DNA of 64,000 nucleotides, taken from Meandrina meandrites. Its lineage: Eukaryota > Cnidaria > Anthozoa > Scleractinia > Meandrinidae. The stretch is taken from assembly GCA_963693305.1 (NCBI GenBank), contig OY855914.1:11289403-11353402 (forward strand). Reading direction: 5' to 3'. Positions 30,450 to 42,175 of this stretch are shown here, piece after piece; position 1 is the stretch's first letter, and every line of letters starts with the position of its first letter. A program made the translations under genes and the position numbers. The notes below the pieces were generated by a model. It did no database searches, had not been told where the DNA came from, and saw nothing but the letters and a program-made list of their open reading frames with translations.

Positions 30450-31741
30450 CTTATTTATTTTTTTCTGACTTGGTTAAAAAAAATCGAAAAAGATTGTCTT
30501 GCAAAATGTAATTGTATTATACGCACGCATCCAATGTGCATGTTGAATCGATCGCTAAAAGCTGCGGCTAAAGTGAAGAATGATTTGTTTTCCGCCAAAC
30601 AAAATAAATTCGCTAAACTGAACAATACTCACGGAAAAGGTCATCAGAAAAAAAGAGAAAAGTAACTTTAATAATAGAAAAGAAGCTCAATGTAGCAGCA
30701 AAAAGAGAACAAAAAAAAAATCTCGAGTCACGAAAGTGAAATTGAATGAAATTTGTTTGTGTAGTTTGGTCGCCTGTACACGGCACAATTTTGCGAGAAT
30801 TAATTTAATTGTTTTTAATCAAAACATCTCATTTTCTTGAATGGTGATAAGCAGTATTCGGTTTGGGGGAAAAGTAGCAGAAAGGCAAAGCGTTTAAAAG
30901 GATAAATCGAGTCTGTAAACCAGCGACTTGCAGTAAACCGCATTACGGCGTGAAAATCAGTGCGAATGCATAAACAACGATCGACAAACTATAACTTGAT
31001 TTTGTCAATAAATACAAAAAATACCCGCCTATTGGAGAACTTCAAAGCCTTTAATTCCGTTACTAAGTTAGCTTTTGAAAGAATCAATCGGGTATGTAAG
31101 TAATAAGCCGGCGACTTGCAGGTAAGTGCAATGGCGTGAAAATCAGTGTAAATAATGCACAAACAACGATCGACAAACTACGGCCATAAAACTTGTACAA
31201 CTTGATTTTGTCAATAAAGAGAATCAATACTCGCCTTTTGGAGAACTTCAAGGCCTTTAATTCCACTGCTTACTTTTCCTTTCATATTTACAACGGTTGG
31301 TGAGCAATTACATTAACTTTGGAGAGCAAAACTTTCGAGGGCTCGTTCGCCTCGCCGCCAAATCAAACTGACGAAAGCGTTTCCGTTGCCCGTGGGCAGA
31401 TATAGGAGAATTTTGCCCGCGCTAAGAACCAATCAGATTGCAGGATTCGTTACCGTGCCCTCTTGGAAAAAAATAATGATAAATATTTAACTGGTGTTGA
31501 GTTTTATTCACGGTTGCGAATTTGTTTGCTTTGCCCTACAAGCTCATGGCAAAGCCACGTGAGTCAAATTATGACTTTTCTTGCTTGTGTTTCTACAAAA
31601 ATTCCACTCGGAATTTATACCCTGTGAATGAAAATAGTGCTATCTAGGTCCGGACATTAGGCTGGCAGCGGCAAATGCTTTTCTTTGATTCCCATGTTTT
31701 GTACTAAGAAGCAGTTGTAATTTGTTTTTTTACAGCTCAAA

Positions 31742-32401
31742 ATGGAGTGGAAGGAAGAACACGACATTCTTCTTTGTGGTGAAATTCTCGTGTCTCAGCC
31801 CTTTCAGTTCAAAGAAAGAGCAGTCGAAAGAGGAAAAATTTTGGACGAGATCGCCAATCGATTGAACAATTGTGAGACCGTGAAGTTCCGCGTGACCAAG
31901 CGATCAGTGCGAGAAAGATTCAAAATCATCAAAGAGAAGTTCAAGCGTAAAATTCACGAGGAAGAAAATGCGTCAGGAATTGATGAAGAGCCCGCTTCCG
32001 AACTTGAGCAAGCTCTGGAAAACATTTGCTCATTGGAAGATTCTTTCCCGACAGAAGGAACAGAATGCAAGCAAGCCAAAGCTGTAGAAAATAAAGTCAA
32101 AGCAGAGGAGATACGAAAGAAAGCAATGGAAAGTTTCAGTGAAACCAAAGCAAGAACGGCCAGTGACAAAACCATGGCGGAACCGAAGAAGAAAAAGAGA
32201 AGTGGAAGCAACGAATCCATTGACTTCCTGAAAGAGAAATCTGAGCAAGACTTAGAAGTCAGGAAAGCAGAGCTTAAGTTCAAAGAAAAGGAACAAGATC
32301 GTTTATTTGCGCAGCAAAGAAAGACGATGCAACTGATGCAAAATCAACAACAAAGCGTGGTTGAGCTATTCAGCAAATTGGTAAACAAGTTAGATAAATA
32401 G
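31742..32401 (+). CDS. Myb/SANT-like DNA-binding coiled-coil protein (transposon-associated)
   Basis: A 219-residue intronless ORF. The N-terminal 75 residues (MEWKEEHDILLCGEIL, then RGKILDEIANRLN and VTKRSVRERFKIIKEKFKRK) form a three-helix Myb/SANT-like domain with the usual Trp near the start. The middle is acidic (about 78-105). PKKKKRS (about 147-153) is a likely nuclear signal, and residues 160-219 form a charged coiled coil ending in Gln-rich QQRKTMQLMQNQQQ. Such genes are dispersed in coral genomes and look transposon-borne; the flanking inverted repeats here support this. Function is presumably binding of transposon ends. It is also possible that it is a domesticated host gene. Confidence 0.7.
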   Translation: MEWKEEHDILLCGEILVSQPFQFKERAVERGKILDEIANRLNNCETVKFRVTKRSVRERFKIIKEKFKRKIHEEENASGIDEEPASELEQALENICSLEDSFPTEGTECKQAKAVENKVKAEEIRKKAMESFSETKARTASDKTMAEPKKKKRSGSNESIDFLKEKSEQDLEVRKAELKFKEKEQDRLFAQQRKTMQLMQNQQQSVVELFSKLVNKLDK

Positions 32402-32857
32402 CTCAGTATTTTCTTGCTGTTTTATTGCGTTTGAAACTTTTCTCGGGTTTCCTGGCTTAAGTACTAGACTAATCACAACTATAACAAAATTCTCGAATCT
32501 GATTGGTTCTTAGCACGCCCTATTTTTTACCTATTTTTTAGTAGATTTTCTGCATAAGCAATAACAATCATTTCGCGAGCCTTTTTAAAAGATGCCATGA
32601 CACTCTTAAGAAGCCGTCCTCCGTTTACACACGCCGGCTCTTAACGTTAAAAGTTTCCCGCCAAGGACGTCGGCATCGGCCTCGCGGTCGGCCGTCCAGG
32701 TATCTAGTATGAACACAGCATTAGTTTTCCCAGAATTACACGGCACGATGCCATGATGTCACGGCAGTGACCTCAGCTCTTGCACAGGGGTGGACCATTG
32801 TAAAGTCTTGTTTCTTTCATGAGGGAACGCAGAAGGCGTAAACTGTAAGTACTTAAA

Positions 32858-32886
32858 GGAATGCTAGGATATTATCCTAGCATTCC
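32858..32886. repeat. Perfect 29-bp palindrome
   Basis: GGAATGCTAGGATA and its exact reverse complement flank a single central T. Confidence 0.85.
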
Positions 32887-33787
32887 TAACATTCCTAACA
32901 CCACGCTCCTTCGCTTTGAGCTGCGAAAGGTGTCATAATTCGTTCCGCTGTCAAAAATATTATTAATCTGATGAAGACCAGAAAAGAGTTGATCATAACA
33001 CTGTCGACTAAATAATTTTGTAATGTTGCCGGCGATTATATAAAGCGCGCTGTGGTAAACGTCTGTGATTTCGGTTTATTAAAATGTTGTCGATGTACGC
33101 CAGCAAGGAATTCGAGCCCACAAGGAACCCGCTTATAGATAATTGCCGAAGAAAGCGTGAGGAGAAATGAATTCTAAAACCATACACAGCGAATTACTCC
33201 GGAGGCCGAAAAAAAAAAACAACCGGACTGCTGTATCGGTAGTCCGATAACCGAGCCTATCAGAAAAAAAGCGATAGAATTATGGAATGGACGAACGCGT
33301 ATTATAACGGCAAATATCTTACCAAACAAATAGTTGCATGATGAGCGGCCTGCAATAATATAAAGGAATTTTCCTATGAAACATTTTTTAAAGGCCAGAA
33401 CAGTTCAAGTCTTATACTGCGAGCGTAGCGGCCTTTTGCGAACTGGTGCGTAGAGAAATGATAACTGCGAGCGTACCAAACTTACTAAATAAAAACGAAT
33501 TCCACGTACCCCTGCGCTAAGCTGCACTCTGACTGAAGCTCGTCGTTCCAGTCTTCAGGGCTTTAGGGAAGAATGTACTGAGAAATACTATACATCTTGC
33601 TGTAGCAAACCACGAACAAGCCGTAGCGACACACTAACAGGCTCGTACAGTCATGAAACTGATTTTTAGATCAGTATCAAAGCAAGGCCTTCTAGCTCGA
33701 TATTTAAATAAATTTTATGGGCGCAGAAGGCCGTAATGTTTCTATCTTCAGCATATTGTACAATGTACAAGTGTACCCACAAGCATG

Positions 33788-33895
33788 TAGCCTGCGTGCA
33801 GCCGTCTTCTATTTCCTTTATACGGCGAAAACGGGACCCTTTTTCGCCGTATGAAAAAAGTAGGAGACGACTACACGCAGGCTAGCAAGCATGCA
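33788..33895. repeat. Imperfect long hairpin (~45-bp arms)
   Basis: TAGCCTGCGTG at the left is mirrored by CACGCAGGCTA at the right; inner CATACGGCGAAAA-type arms (TATACGGCGAAAA against TTTTCGCCGTAT) continue the pairing around ACGGGACCC. Probably a small MITE. Confidence 0.65.
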
Positions 33896-34136
33896 CATAG
33901 TATTAATATTTTTAGCTTATTCAATGACGCTGTACCACCTTACGGACAAATAAAAACACGTGGCCACTAATGATTGGTATCTTTGAATTAATGAAATTCA
34001 TAGCGCTGGGCGTGCCACCTTGCAGTACGGACTAAAACAATTATATCGTGCCTCTGATGAGTATCTCCGGGTTGCAGACTGAAAAAAAATCCACCAAGTG
34101 AAGGACAAAATATCCGTATCATTAAAATTACAATTA

Positions 34137-34847
34137 CAGTTCCGATGCAGAAAATATTAAGCGCAGATCTACTATTAGAATTGCAGGTTACATCGAACTG
34201 TATGAGGTGTGCTACCCGCCAGTTCCGATGGAGAAAATATTAAGCGCTGCTGTATCATTAGAATTGCAGGTTACATCGAACTATATGAGGTGTGCCACCC
34301 GCCAGTTTCGATGGAGAAAATATTAAGCGCTGCTGTATCATAAAAATCGCAGGTTACATCGAACTGTATGAGGTGTGCCACCCGCCAGCTCAGATGGAGA
34401 AAATATTAAGCGCAGCTCTACTATTAGAATTGCAGGTTACATCGAACTGTATGAGGTGTGCCACCCGCCAGTTCAGATGGAGAAAATATTAAGCGCTGCT
34501 GTATCATTAGAATTGCAGGTTACATCGAACTGTATGAGGTGTGCCACCCGCCAGCTCAGATGGAGAAAATATTAAGCGCTGCTGTATCATTAGAATTGCA
34601 GGTTACATCGAACTGTATGAGGTGTGCCACCCGCCAGCTCAGATGGAGAAAATATTAAGCGCAGCTCTACTATTAGAATTGCAGGTTACATCGAACTGTA
34701 TGAGGTGTGCCACCCGCCAGTTTCGATGGAGAAAATATTAAGCGCTGCTGTATCATTAGAATTGCAGGTTACATCGAACTGTATGAGGTGTGCTACCCGC
34801 CAGCTCAGATGGAGAAAATATTAAGCGCTGCTGTGTCATTAGAATTG
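34137..34847. repeat. 83-bp minisatellite, about 8.6 copies
   Basis: Units start at 34137 and every 83 bases after that to 34801. Each reads CAG-y-y-C-x-GATGGAGAAAATATTAAGCGC..., then GAATTGCAGGTTACATCGAA and GAGGTGTGCCACCCGC. Two variants of the middle occur: GCAGCTCTACTATT (units 1, 4, 7) and GCTGCTGTATCATT (the others), so variant units recur every third copy. Since 83 is not a multiple of three, the short ORFs across it are not real genes. Confidence 0.95.
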
Positions 34848-37800
34848 CGCTGCGCTCACTCGTGAAATAGTTTTCAACACTCGAAGAGAAATTTCGTATC
34901 TCCGCGCGGCCATGTAATATCCTCTATGCATGTAAACGGATTTATACATTGGAACCTTTAAATAACGCTACGGCACGTCACTGTTTCTTGGCTTTCAAAC
35001 TAAGACCGGGTTCTTCGTTAATAGAGGGAATATAATTCTCAAAACAGAGATCAACATATTAAATTTGTCTGCAAATTGGCGGGCTAAACAAGTGTTGAGA
35101 ACAACAGATTCTAAAAGTTTACCCCCTCATTAGCTCTCATTTCTACTTTATTTAAAAAACAACCCCCCCTTTTTTCATTGATCTAAACGCCCCCCCCCCC
35201 CCCCCCCCCATCCCCTTAGCCATAAATAACGAACAGTGCCTTACAGAACACGAATAGAAAGTAAATATAGCGAAATATTCTGTTTCGCAAATTTTACTGG
35301 CGCGCTCCGCGTATTAAAAACCATTAACTTAAAGGCGAAAGCTGTGTTTTTGCACAAAGATGGGACCAAATGTTAGAACCGGATGGAGCAATCACACACA
35401 CGAATTATAAATTCACTGACCTAAAATAAAGTTTGATAGACTGACTTACCTGGCGACCTCCTTATATGACTATTTAATGAATGATCCATGATGTGATAGC
35501 CCGGGCATTATTATACATGCGTTTCTTGAGTACGACTTTAAAACTGAACTAAAACAAACACAGCATTTCGACGGATTGCGCGCAGTTGAGCGCTTGCTTA
35601 GTGCTGCAGAACGAGTGTCCTCGCATCGGACAACAAAACAATTCATCTTCCCTGTACAAATGAAAGGTACGAACCATCTGTAATATGTCGAAACATTTTT
35701 AGCATTTTGAACGGCTTTCTGTATTGAAGGCGCCGGTGTCGCCGCAACTCTCGGCTGTAACTCACCATAATTTCCACTCTGCAAATCCACATGATCGTTC
35801 GATAGAACCAAGAAATGATCACCTTGCATAAAGCGAAAACTGTTGCTTAGAGCATCTTCTATCTTAAAAGGTCGAAATGCTTATGCGACATCAAAATGGC
35901 TAGAAATGATTCCTTACTAGATGAGCTTCTTCTGTCTCTCCTGAATTGCCGCTGAAGCGAATTCGCCGCGAACATTGTAATTTATTCTGCCGCCAGAATG
36001 GAAATTGATCCGCGTAACACCCTGCGTGACACTGGTGATGACAAGATGACCCAAATGCTATTGACAGATTATAACACTTTCGGTAACCACAACCTAATCT
36101 TCTTAAGAATTCAGGAACTTACAGTTGACGCCGCTTGCGTCCCCTCATGTTCGTCAATAACAAAACGTTTCAGAAAACAGCAAGGCTGGCCATTAGCTGC
36201 GATGAGGCGTTATTGTGACTCTTGAGTTTGCAGAAGACCAGGGATTGCTCTAGTGAGTATTTTTACATCCATCAATGTTGCTTGCATTCACATTTGCTTC
36301 TGACTAGTTATGGGTTCCTAGAATTGAAGAAGGCAAAACATAGTCCAGGTCAAATCTAAAATACTTTCCTACCTCTGGCAGGCTACGGAAACACTGCCAC
36401 TTGTAGGCAAGCAAAAAGTTGATATACACTTTTAGTTACTAGATTCTGTCTTATTGAAGCACTGCATACATTAATGTTTGTTATAAAGAGCTTTTTAGTT
36501 CAGCCTTTGCTATGATGATAAAAGAATCTGCGAAAATTGGACAGATATTTTAAAGGCTCGAGGAGACGCCATCGCTTTTACATAAGTTGAGTGATATGTC
36601 ATTGACTTATGATTATACGCAAAGTAGAAAGTGTATTATAATCGACGAAGACTTCCCACAATAATATACTAGTTTGCTAAGACAATACAACCTCCAAGGA
36701 TATTGAGAGTGGTTAAGATCTGGGATAAATCACGATCAACAAAATAGTCCGTTGTCACCCTTAAAGGTCCTTGTGAAGTTGTTGCGAGACTGTGACTGAT
36801 TATGAATTGTGTATGGATATTTTACGATATTGTGCGAACTTATTGATAGATTGCTATTTTCCTTGGTCATTAAATAACCTTCAATAAGGAAATTAGTAAA
36901 TTGAAGGAATCAACGTCAGTTCGTGTCGGAGGAAAATACATGCAGAACCTGCATGGTAAACAACATACATTCAGAGGGGCTATGAACATTTTAAGTTCAG
37001 ATTTGCAGTGAAATCTACCCCAATACGACTTTCTGAATTCAACTCATGCTCGTTTGTGTAAAATATTGTTTTTTTTTCTGTAATCATTGATCCGGAGCAC
37101 TTAAACTAAGACTCGGGTTTCTTGGAATCTTCAAGAGCGGTTCTCCATTTCTCCATTTCTCCATTCTGCTTTTAATGCTCTGTTTTCAAATCTCTGAAAT
37201 TCGCTGTTAGACGTTAAAACGACTGTTGCCTTAGTTTAGCTAATTTTATGCTTTGATTTTTGTAAGTACAAGGGAAAAAGCAAGAAAATATCAAACAGAC
37301 AAAATAAAAGGGCAAAGGGTACTTAGATACTTGCCATACGCAAACGCGGATTGAGACACGTTCATAGCATACGTCCTGAAGCAAGTTGATAAATGTATTT
37401 TTCGTTTCTGTTTGAATCTCGGTAGTCGTTTTTAGCAATTTGCCACTGTTGAGCGTAAAACATTGAAGCCACTCTTAGTCCTTGAACAGAAAGCTGTGAT
37501 GACAATTAAAGCGAGTTAAGATAAGATAATGATTTGTGATTCCAAGTGGATTCCCTTTTGGATGACAGTTCCTGCCATTCAAAGCAAATATGTCGGCATG
37601 CTCTACATTAATATTTTGTTTACTAGATACTCATTAATTCTCCTGTATTTCTTAAATTTAATTTAATTTGTTTCTGTTGCCATACGTTAGATTCTGTTTA
37701 CAAGAAACCCATTAATTCCCCTGTATTTTTTGACAAATATTCTATTCTAATTCTTCAGCGCAGACCATGGAAGGGTAAAGGACAAAGGCCTGTTTTCACC

Positions 37801-40037
37801 ACTTTGCATTCTATCGAAGATATCTTGGATATTCAGTGCACTGAAAGTATTTGCCAGATTTTTTCTGTTTATGTTTTATTATGTATACAATGGAACTGTA
37901 ATTTCTCGAACCTCTGGTCGGAAACCAAGATTTGTTTGAGAAATAGGAATTTCGAAAAATCGGGATTAAAATTGCAGTGTTCGACTTAGTAAAGGAAAAC
38001 CTACGAAAACGACTTTTGAGTCGAACTTATCGGGAGGCCAGAGTTTCCCCATCTGTATGTTTTTTTTTTTTCGTTTAAGCGCTGCTGGGTCTCAGAAGAC
38101 TCATCGAACATGTCAAAGAAAAACCTCATTCACAGATAAATCACTAAATAACAAAATGGCATTAGTTAGTGACTACAATAACATTTTTGGCAAGATTGGT
38201 TTATTTATACAAAAAGCTTAAGAATCGGAAACTACTATTTCATGTTATGAAGGAACGCGACTAAACTTTTCGTTTGTATCGAAAAGGAACATATGGAATA
38301 AGTTTGAAGACGTACAACTTTGAAAGCCAAATGTTAACTGTTGCTACGATTCATAGAAAATCATGATACATTTCTCGGAATTAGGTAGTTTACATATTAC
38401 TCTCGGTAATGTCACTAGAGAAAAATACGAAATAAAAAGAATCATCCTGTCCTGATGGAGTGAGAACTATCTTCCTCCTATTCTCGCTGGTTCTTTCCGC
38501 TTGCATTGCTTCTCGTTCGTCCAGCGATAAAAACATTATTGGAATATGAACGACTTCATAAAGACATTGAAATCGACCTTCAGTTGAGACCTTTGCACAA
38601 TCTACAGAACACCTTGGTTGTGAGTGATTGCACGTTACGCAGAAAATTAAACAACAGAGCCATACATACAGGGAATTTGATTCTAAAACGTTTGCCTTTG
38701 CAGAATAGTAGCTGGCTAGTTCTTGTAAGTATTTTTGCATCTATCCTTCCTTATTTTAGCTGGATATTTACGTGTTGTGCTAAATTGAATAGACGCCAGA
38801 AAAAAAACATCAAGGTCAGATTTTAGTGCTAAAGCATTTTTGTCCAGCTTTTGGGCTACTAAAAAACCGCAAACAAGCCATATGTAAACCTTTTTTTTAT
38901 AAGTGCAAGCTTCAGTTTGTCGGTTCCAGATATATATTGTCCGTTTACGACGCGATGATTTGAGACCCAACAAAATGAACGTTTAATTCTTAATTTTGAT
39001 GTGTGAAATATGTATCTTCCAAAAGCTAATATCGAAGTCCTTTATACACGGAGCTCATAATTTGGGTAATAAAACATGGTACATAGTAAAGAGAGTTTGT
39101 TTCGACGCTGGTGATAAAAACAATGGGAAATGAAAATGAGACTGATGCTCATGCAAATTGCGTGCTCAGTAAATACGACGCCAAATAACATTCCACTGTA
39201 GACTAGTATTCCACGCAAGTAGAAAAATGTATTTCAATTGACACGAAGCGCGGGAAACTCGAAAGGGGTAAATTTACCTTGACTATTTATAAACTTTAGC
39301 TGCCGAATTTTTCACACAATTATGATCTACTTTCAACTCATTTTTATGGCTAAAGAAGCTTCCCTTTTGTGTAAACAACTCGTAACACTATACACAACGC
39401 TAATGGAATCTGCAGGATTTTGTTACGTGCAAACTTCCTCTCTTTTCTGCAATAATTAAAAAAAAATCGATCTCAAATGTACTTCTGAGCAGAACTTTTG
39501 ATTTATCTTTTGTTCACATTAACATTTTCAGTGCAAGCGACACATTTTGACACTTCTGAAACAAAATGTTGAGAAAAGAGAGATGACTGTTTACAAGTTT
39601 TGTGACGGACGAACTGGCGCACCCGAAAACAATCACACAATACAGAAATTTATATAAACTTATTCCAAGTTGTCTTTCGCCACTTTAAAACTTGATACAG
39701 AAGCTCCTTCATCTTCATCAAGAGTAATCTGTAATGACTACGTTTTCAAACAAACTTGAATTCAGAGAAACAGATTTTAATATTTACTCAATGCAGAGTC
39801 CCTTTGGTAAGACAATTTAAGGATTCTGAGAAATTAAAATGACCTCTGCCATCTATTGTGATAGGGTCTCCACACGGAGGGCTTGAAATATCTTAATCCC
39901 TCAGTAGCTTTAAATTTACCTTTAAATCTTAATTCTCTATCGAAAATCAAGTAAAAAGCAGGAGAGTATATACAAGTGCGGAACTGAAGGTGTCACTGAC
40001 TCTACATATAGGACTCAACTGAAAGACCGAGTTACGT

Positions 40038-40310
40038 ACCTACAATTGTGGACAAAAGTAGTTGAAACAAACGGATATCACACATTTTTCGCGAATGTCT
40101 TGACTTACAAGCGGGTAAAGAATATTTAATCCCCCTCTCCCCCCGCTGAATGTTGTTTCCTGGGGTTTGCAACGCCACCCGACTTTGTTTTGACCACATA
40201 GTAACATTGACAACATTGAAATGGGGGAGGGGGGGTGTTAGGTACCCTGAATAAGTGGAAATTTGGTAAAGTGTCTCAAGAGTTTTGTCCATGATTGTCT
40301 GAGGAAAGAA
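40038..40310. repeat. Small MITE with TGGACAAAA ends; related end at 41213
   Basis: The left end ACAATTGTGGACAAAAG is matched by the right end, read in reverse, ACAATCATGGACAAAACTC. A second left end, ACAATCATGGACAAAAGTAG then TTGAAACAAACGAATATCAC, lies at 41215 and shares about 45 bases with the first before diverging, so it is another member of the family. Confidence 0.55.
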
Positions 40311-42045
40311 GTGTTTAAAAATAATTAACACATTGTCCGGCTCAACTGTATTTCGTACTCAAGAGAAACAGAAGGATAGTATATGTTATAAACACCGCCT
40401 TTTGTTGCGCGGATTCAAGTATAACAACGGTGTCACGCGATTACGTCCCGAGCGTGACAAATCGGATAGCGCGTGACAAACAGACTGTTACTACCAAGCA
40501 GTTGTCGTTGACGGTTCACACGTGCTGAATCAGAGCTTTCTGTCTCAGATAGCATAAGTTAACCCTAATTATCTGCTAGAACGCTAGATAACTGCAAATA
40601 CTGTGATTTTGAACGGTTAACATGAGGTTTGGTGACAATTTTAACGGTTCACAACGGTTCACAGCAATTTCTAAATGATCTATTCTTTTACCCTGTGAAC
40701 CGTTGAAAAGCTCTCTTAACCGTCGCTTTTGGCATTCGTTGTGTTCAACCTACAAGGTTAATCGACTTTTACTAAGATTCATTTAGTGCTTGACGTTTTA
40801 AAAAGGAGGAAAGAACATTTCGAAAATCTCAGGATTTCCCGCGGGATAGCACGAGGCATCGTAACATGCCTAAGGGAATTGGGCTGTTTTTAGCGATCTA
40901 TTACCACACAGTACTCTCTATCTATTTCAGTTGAGATGGAGTCTTCGAGTAAATGACTTAATAATAAAAATAGCATTGGCACTCCTCTAGGAACAAGCTT
41001 TTCTAGCAACAATATCATCTATAGTCTCTTACACAGGTCTTATGGCTATAGCCACGCAATAAGTTTCTTTTTTGCTAATAAAAATTGAGTGTAGCGTATT
41101 GTGAAGACAAAAAGTCATTTTGTAAACGCAATTCACAGAGTATTTTAAGATTTTTGGCTTCTTAGGTTATAAAAAGAACGCAAATTCTAAAAATTCCATG
41201 AAACATACTTCAGACAATCATGGACAAAAGTAGTTGAAACAAACGAATATCACACATTTTTCGCTAAGGTGGCCCGCGGCTATTTTTTGGGAACGGAGGT
41301 GCTCTTTTCTAAATCGAGTTTTGGGCATGTAAACCTCAACCGATTTTTCTGATTTTTTGCAATCGAAATAACAAATGTTCAAATTTTTTAAAGCTTTAAA
41401 TTGTAGGGCAAACAAGGCAAACGATCACGAGATATTAGCGCTTTTGAAAAAATATATTTATGAAAAAAACGCGAATATTTTCCAAACGCGACGATAGATT
41501 TTTTTCTAATTAATGTCAACAAGTTCAAATTATCCAAGTTTTAATGTGAGCAAGTTTCAACGAAATCGGCTGGGTAGAAATTGCTGCACAGTTGACTGTT
41601 GAATTTTTGCTTCAAAATATTCTGCTTGTGTATAATTGGGAGCTGTTACAACAACGTTTAAGTAATGCTCAGATCCAATGGATTATTTGAAAGCTTAATG
41701 CCAGCTAAAACGTTGCTGAAAAGTATGGAAAGATCGGAAACTCCTAGAAAAAGTTGTAAAAGAATGAAGAGGAAGAGGTTTACGATGCGTAAATTGTGAA
41801 TTTTAAAATATTCATTTTTTTCGAATTAAAAAAAATCTACCGATTTTTTTTCTTTTATTTTTAAGTATGAGAAAATACAGCATATATGCAAACGGCTTTA
41901 TCTAGTTTCGTGTGTCTAATCTCGATGAAACGCGTCGAATTTTGTTCGCCAAGATGGTTAGTTCGCGTGTTCCATTTTGAAGCGCTTTGGAAACCCTCGC
42001 GCAACAGTAAATTATCCAATCTTGCGGCCTTCTCAAGATTATTGA

Positions 42046-42175
42046 AGTGGCTTTTGTTTGTCAAAATGCCTGTCTGAAAGGAAAGAAAAGGTGAAAGGTT
42101 TTTTTGTATCTCTTGGAGCTCTGTTTGAGAAACATGGAGCTGCACAAACAGGCATTTTGACAAACAAAAGCCACT
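42046..42175. repeat. Perfect 28-bp inverted repeat around a 74-bp spacer
   Basis: AGTGGCTTTTGTTTGTCAAA plus ATGCCTGT (42046-42073) is mirrored exactly at 42148-42175. The arms show no substitution, suggesting a young fold-back or gene conversion. Confidence 0.85.

Larger units (their letters stand above)
30032..32706. mobile_element. DNA transposon (~2.7 kb) carrying a Myb/SANT-like gene and a nested palindromic element
   Basis: The left end TTAGGGACTTTAAGATACCT continues with GGACGGCTGACC; the right end near 32690 reads, in reverse complement, GATACCTGGACGGCCGACC. The outermost bases on the right are lost or changed. A palindromic repeat sits inside at 30304-30449. GGAGAATTTTGCCCGCGCTA / AACCAATCAGATTGC (near 31420) recurs inverted near 32490, flanking the gene. 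No DDE transposase is visible, so the element would depend on one elsewhere; PIF/Harbinger elements pair a nuclease with a Myb/SANT protein, which is the closest known arrangement. Confidence 0.5.

Noticed and set aside
34292..34824. Five 66-codon frames spaced 83 bases apart
   Set aside because: The frame is reset in each unit of the 83-bp minisatellite; they are repeat artefacts.
34137..34847. Possible CRISPR-like array
   Set aside because: The units are contiguous with no unique spacers, and the sequence is eukaryotic.
35470..35829. 119-codon minus-strand frame
   Set aside because: No recognisable domain, no splice partners, and composition like the surrounding non-coding DNA.
35998..36225. 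75-codon plus-strand frame starting at an ATG
   Set aside because: No recognisable motif or exon continuation; expected by chance in 12 kb of open intergenic DNA.
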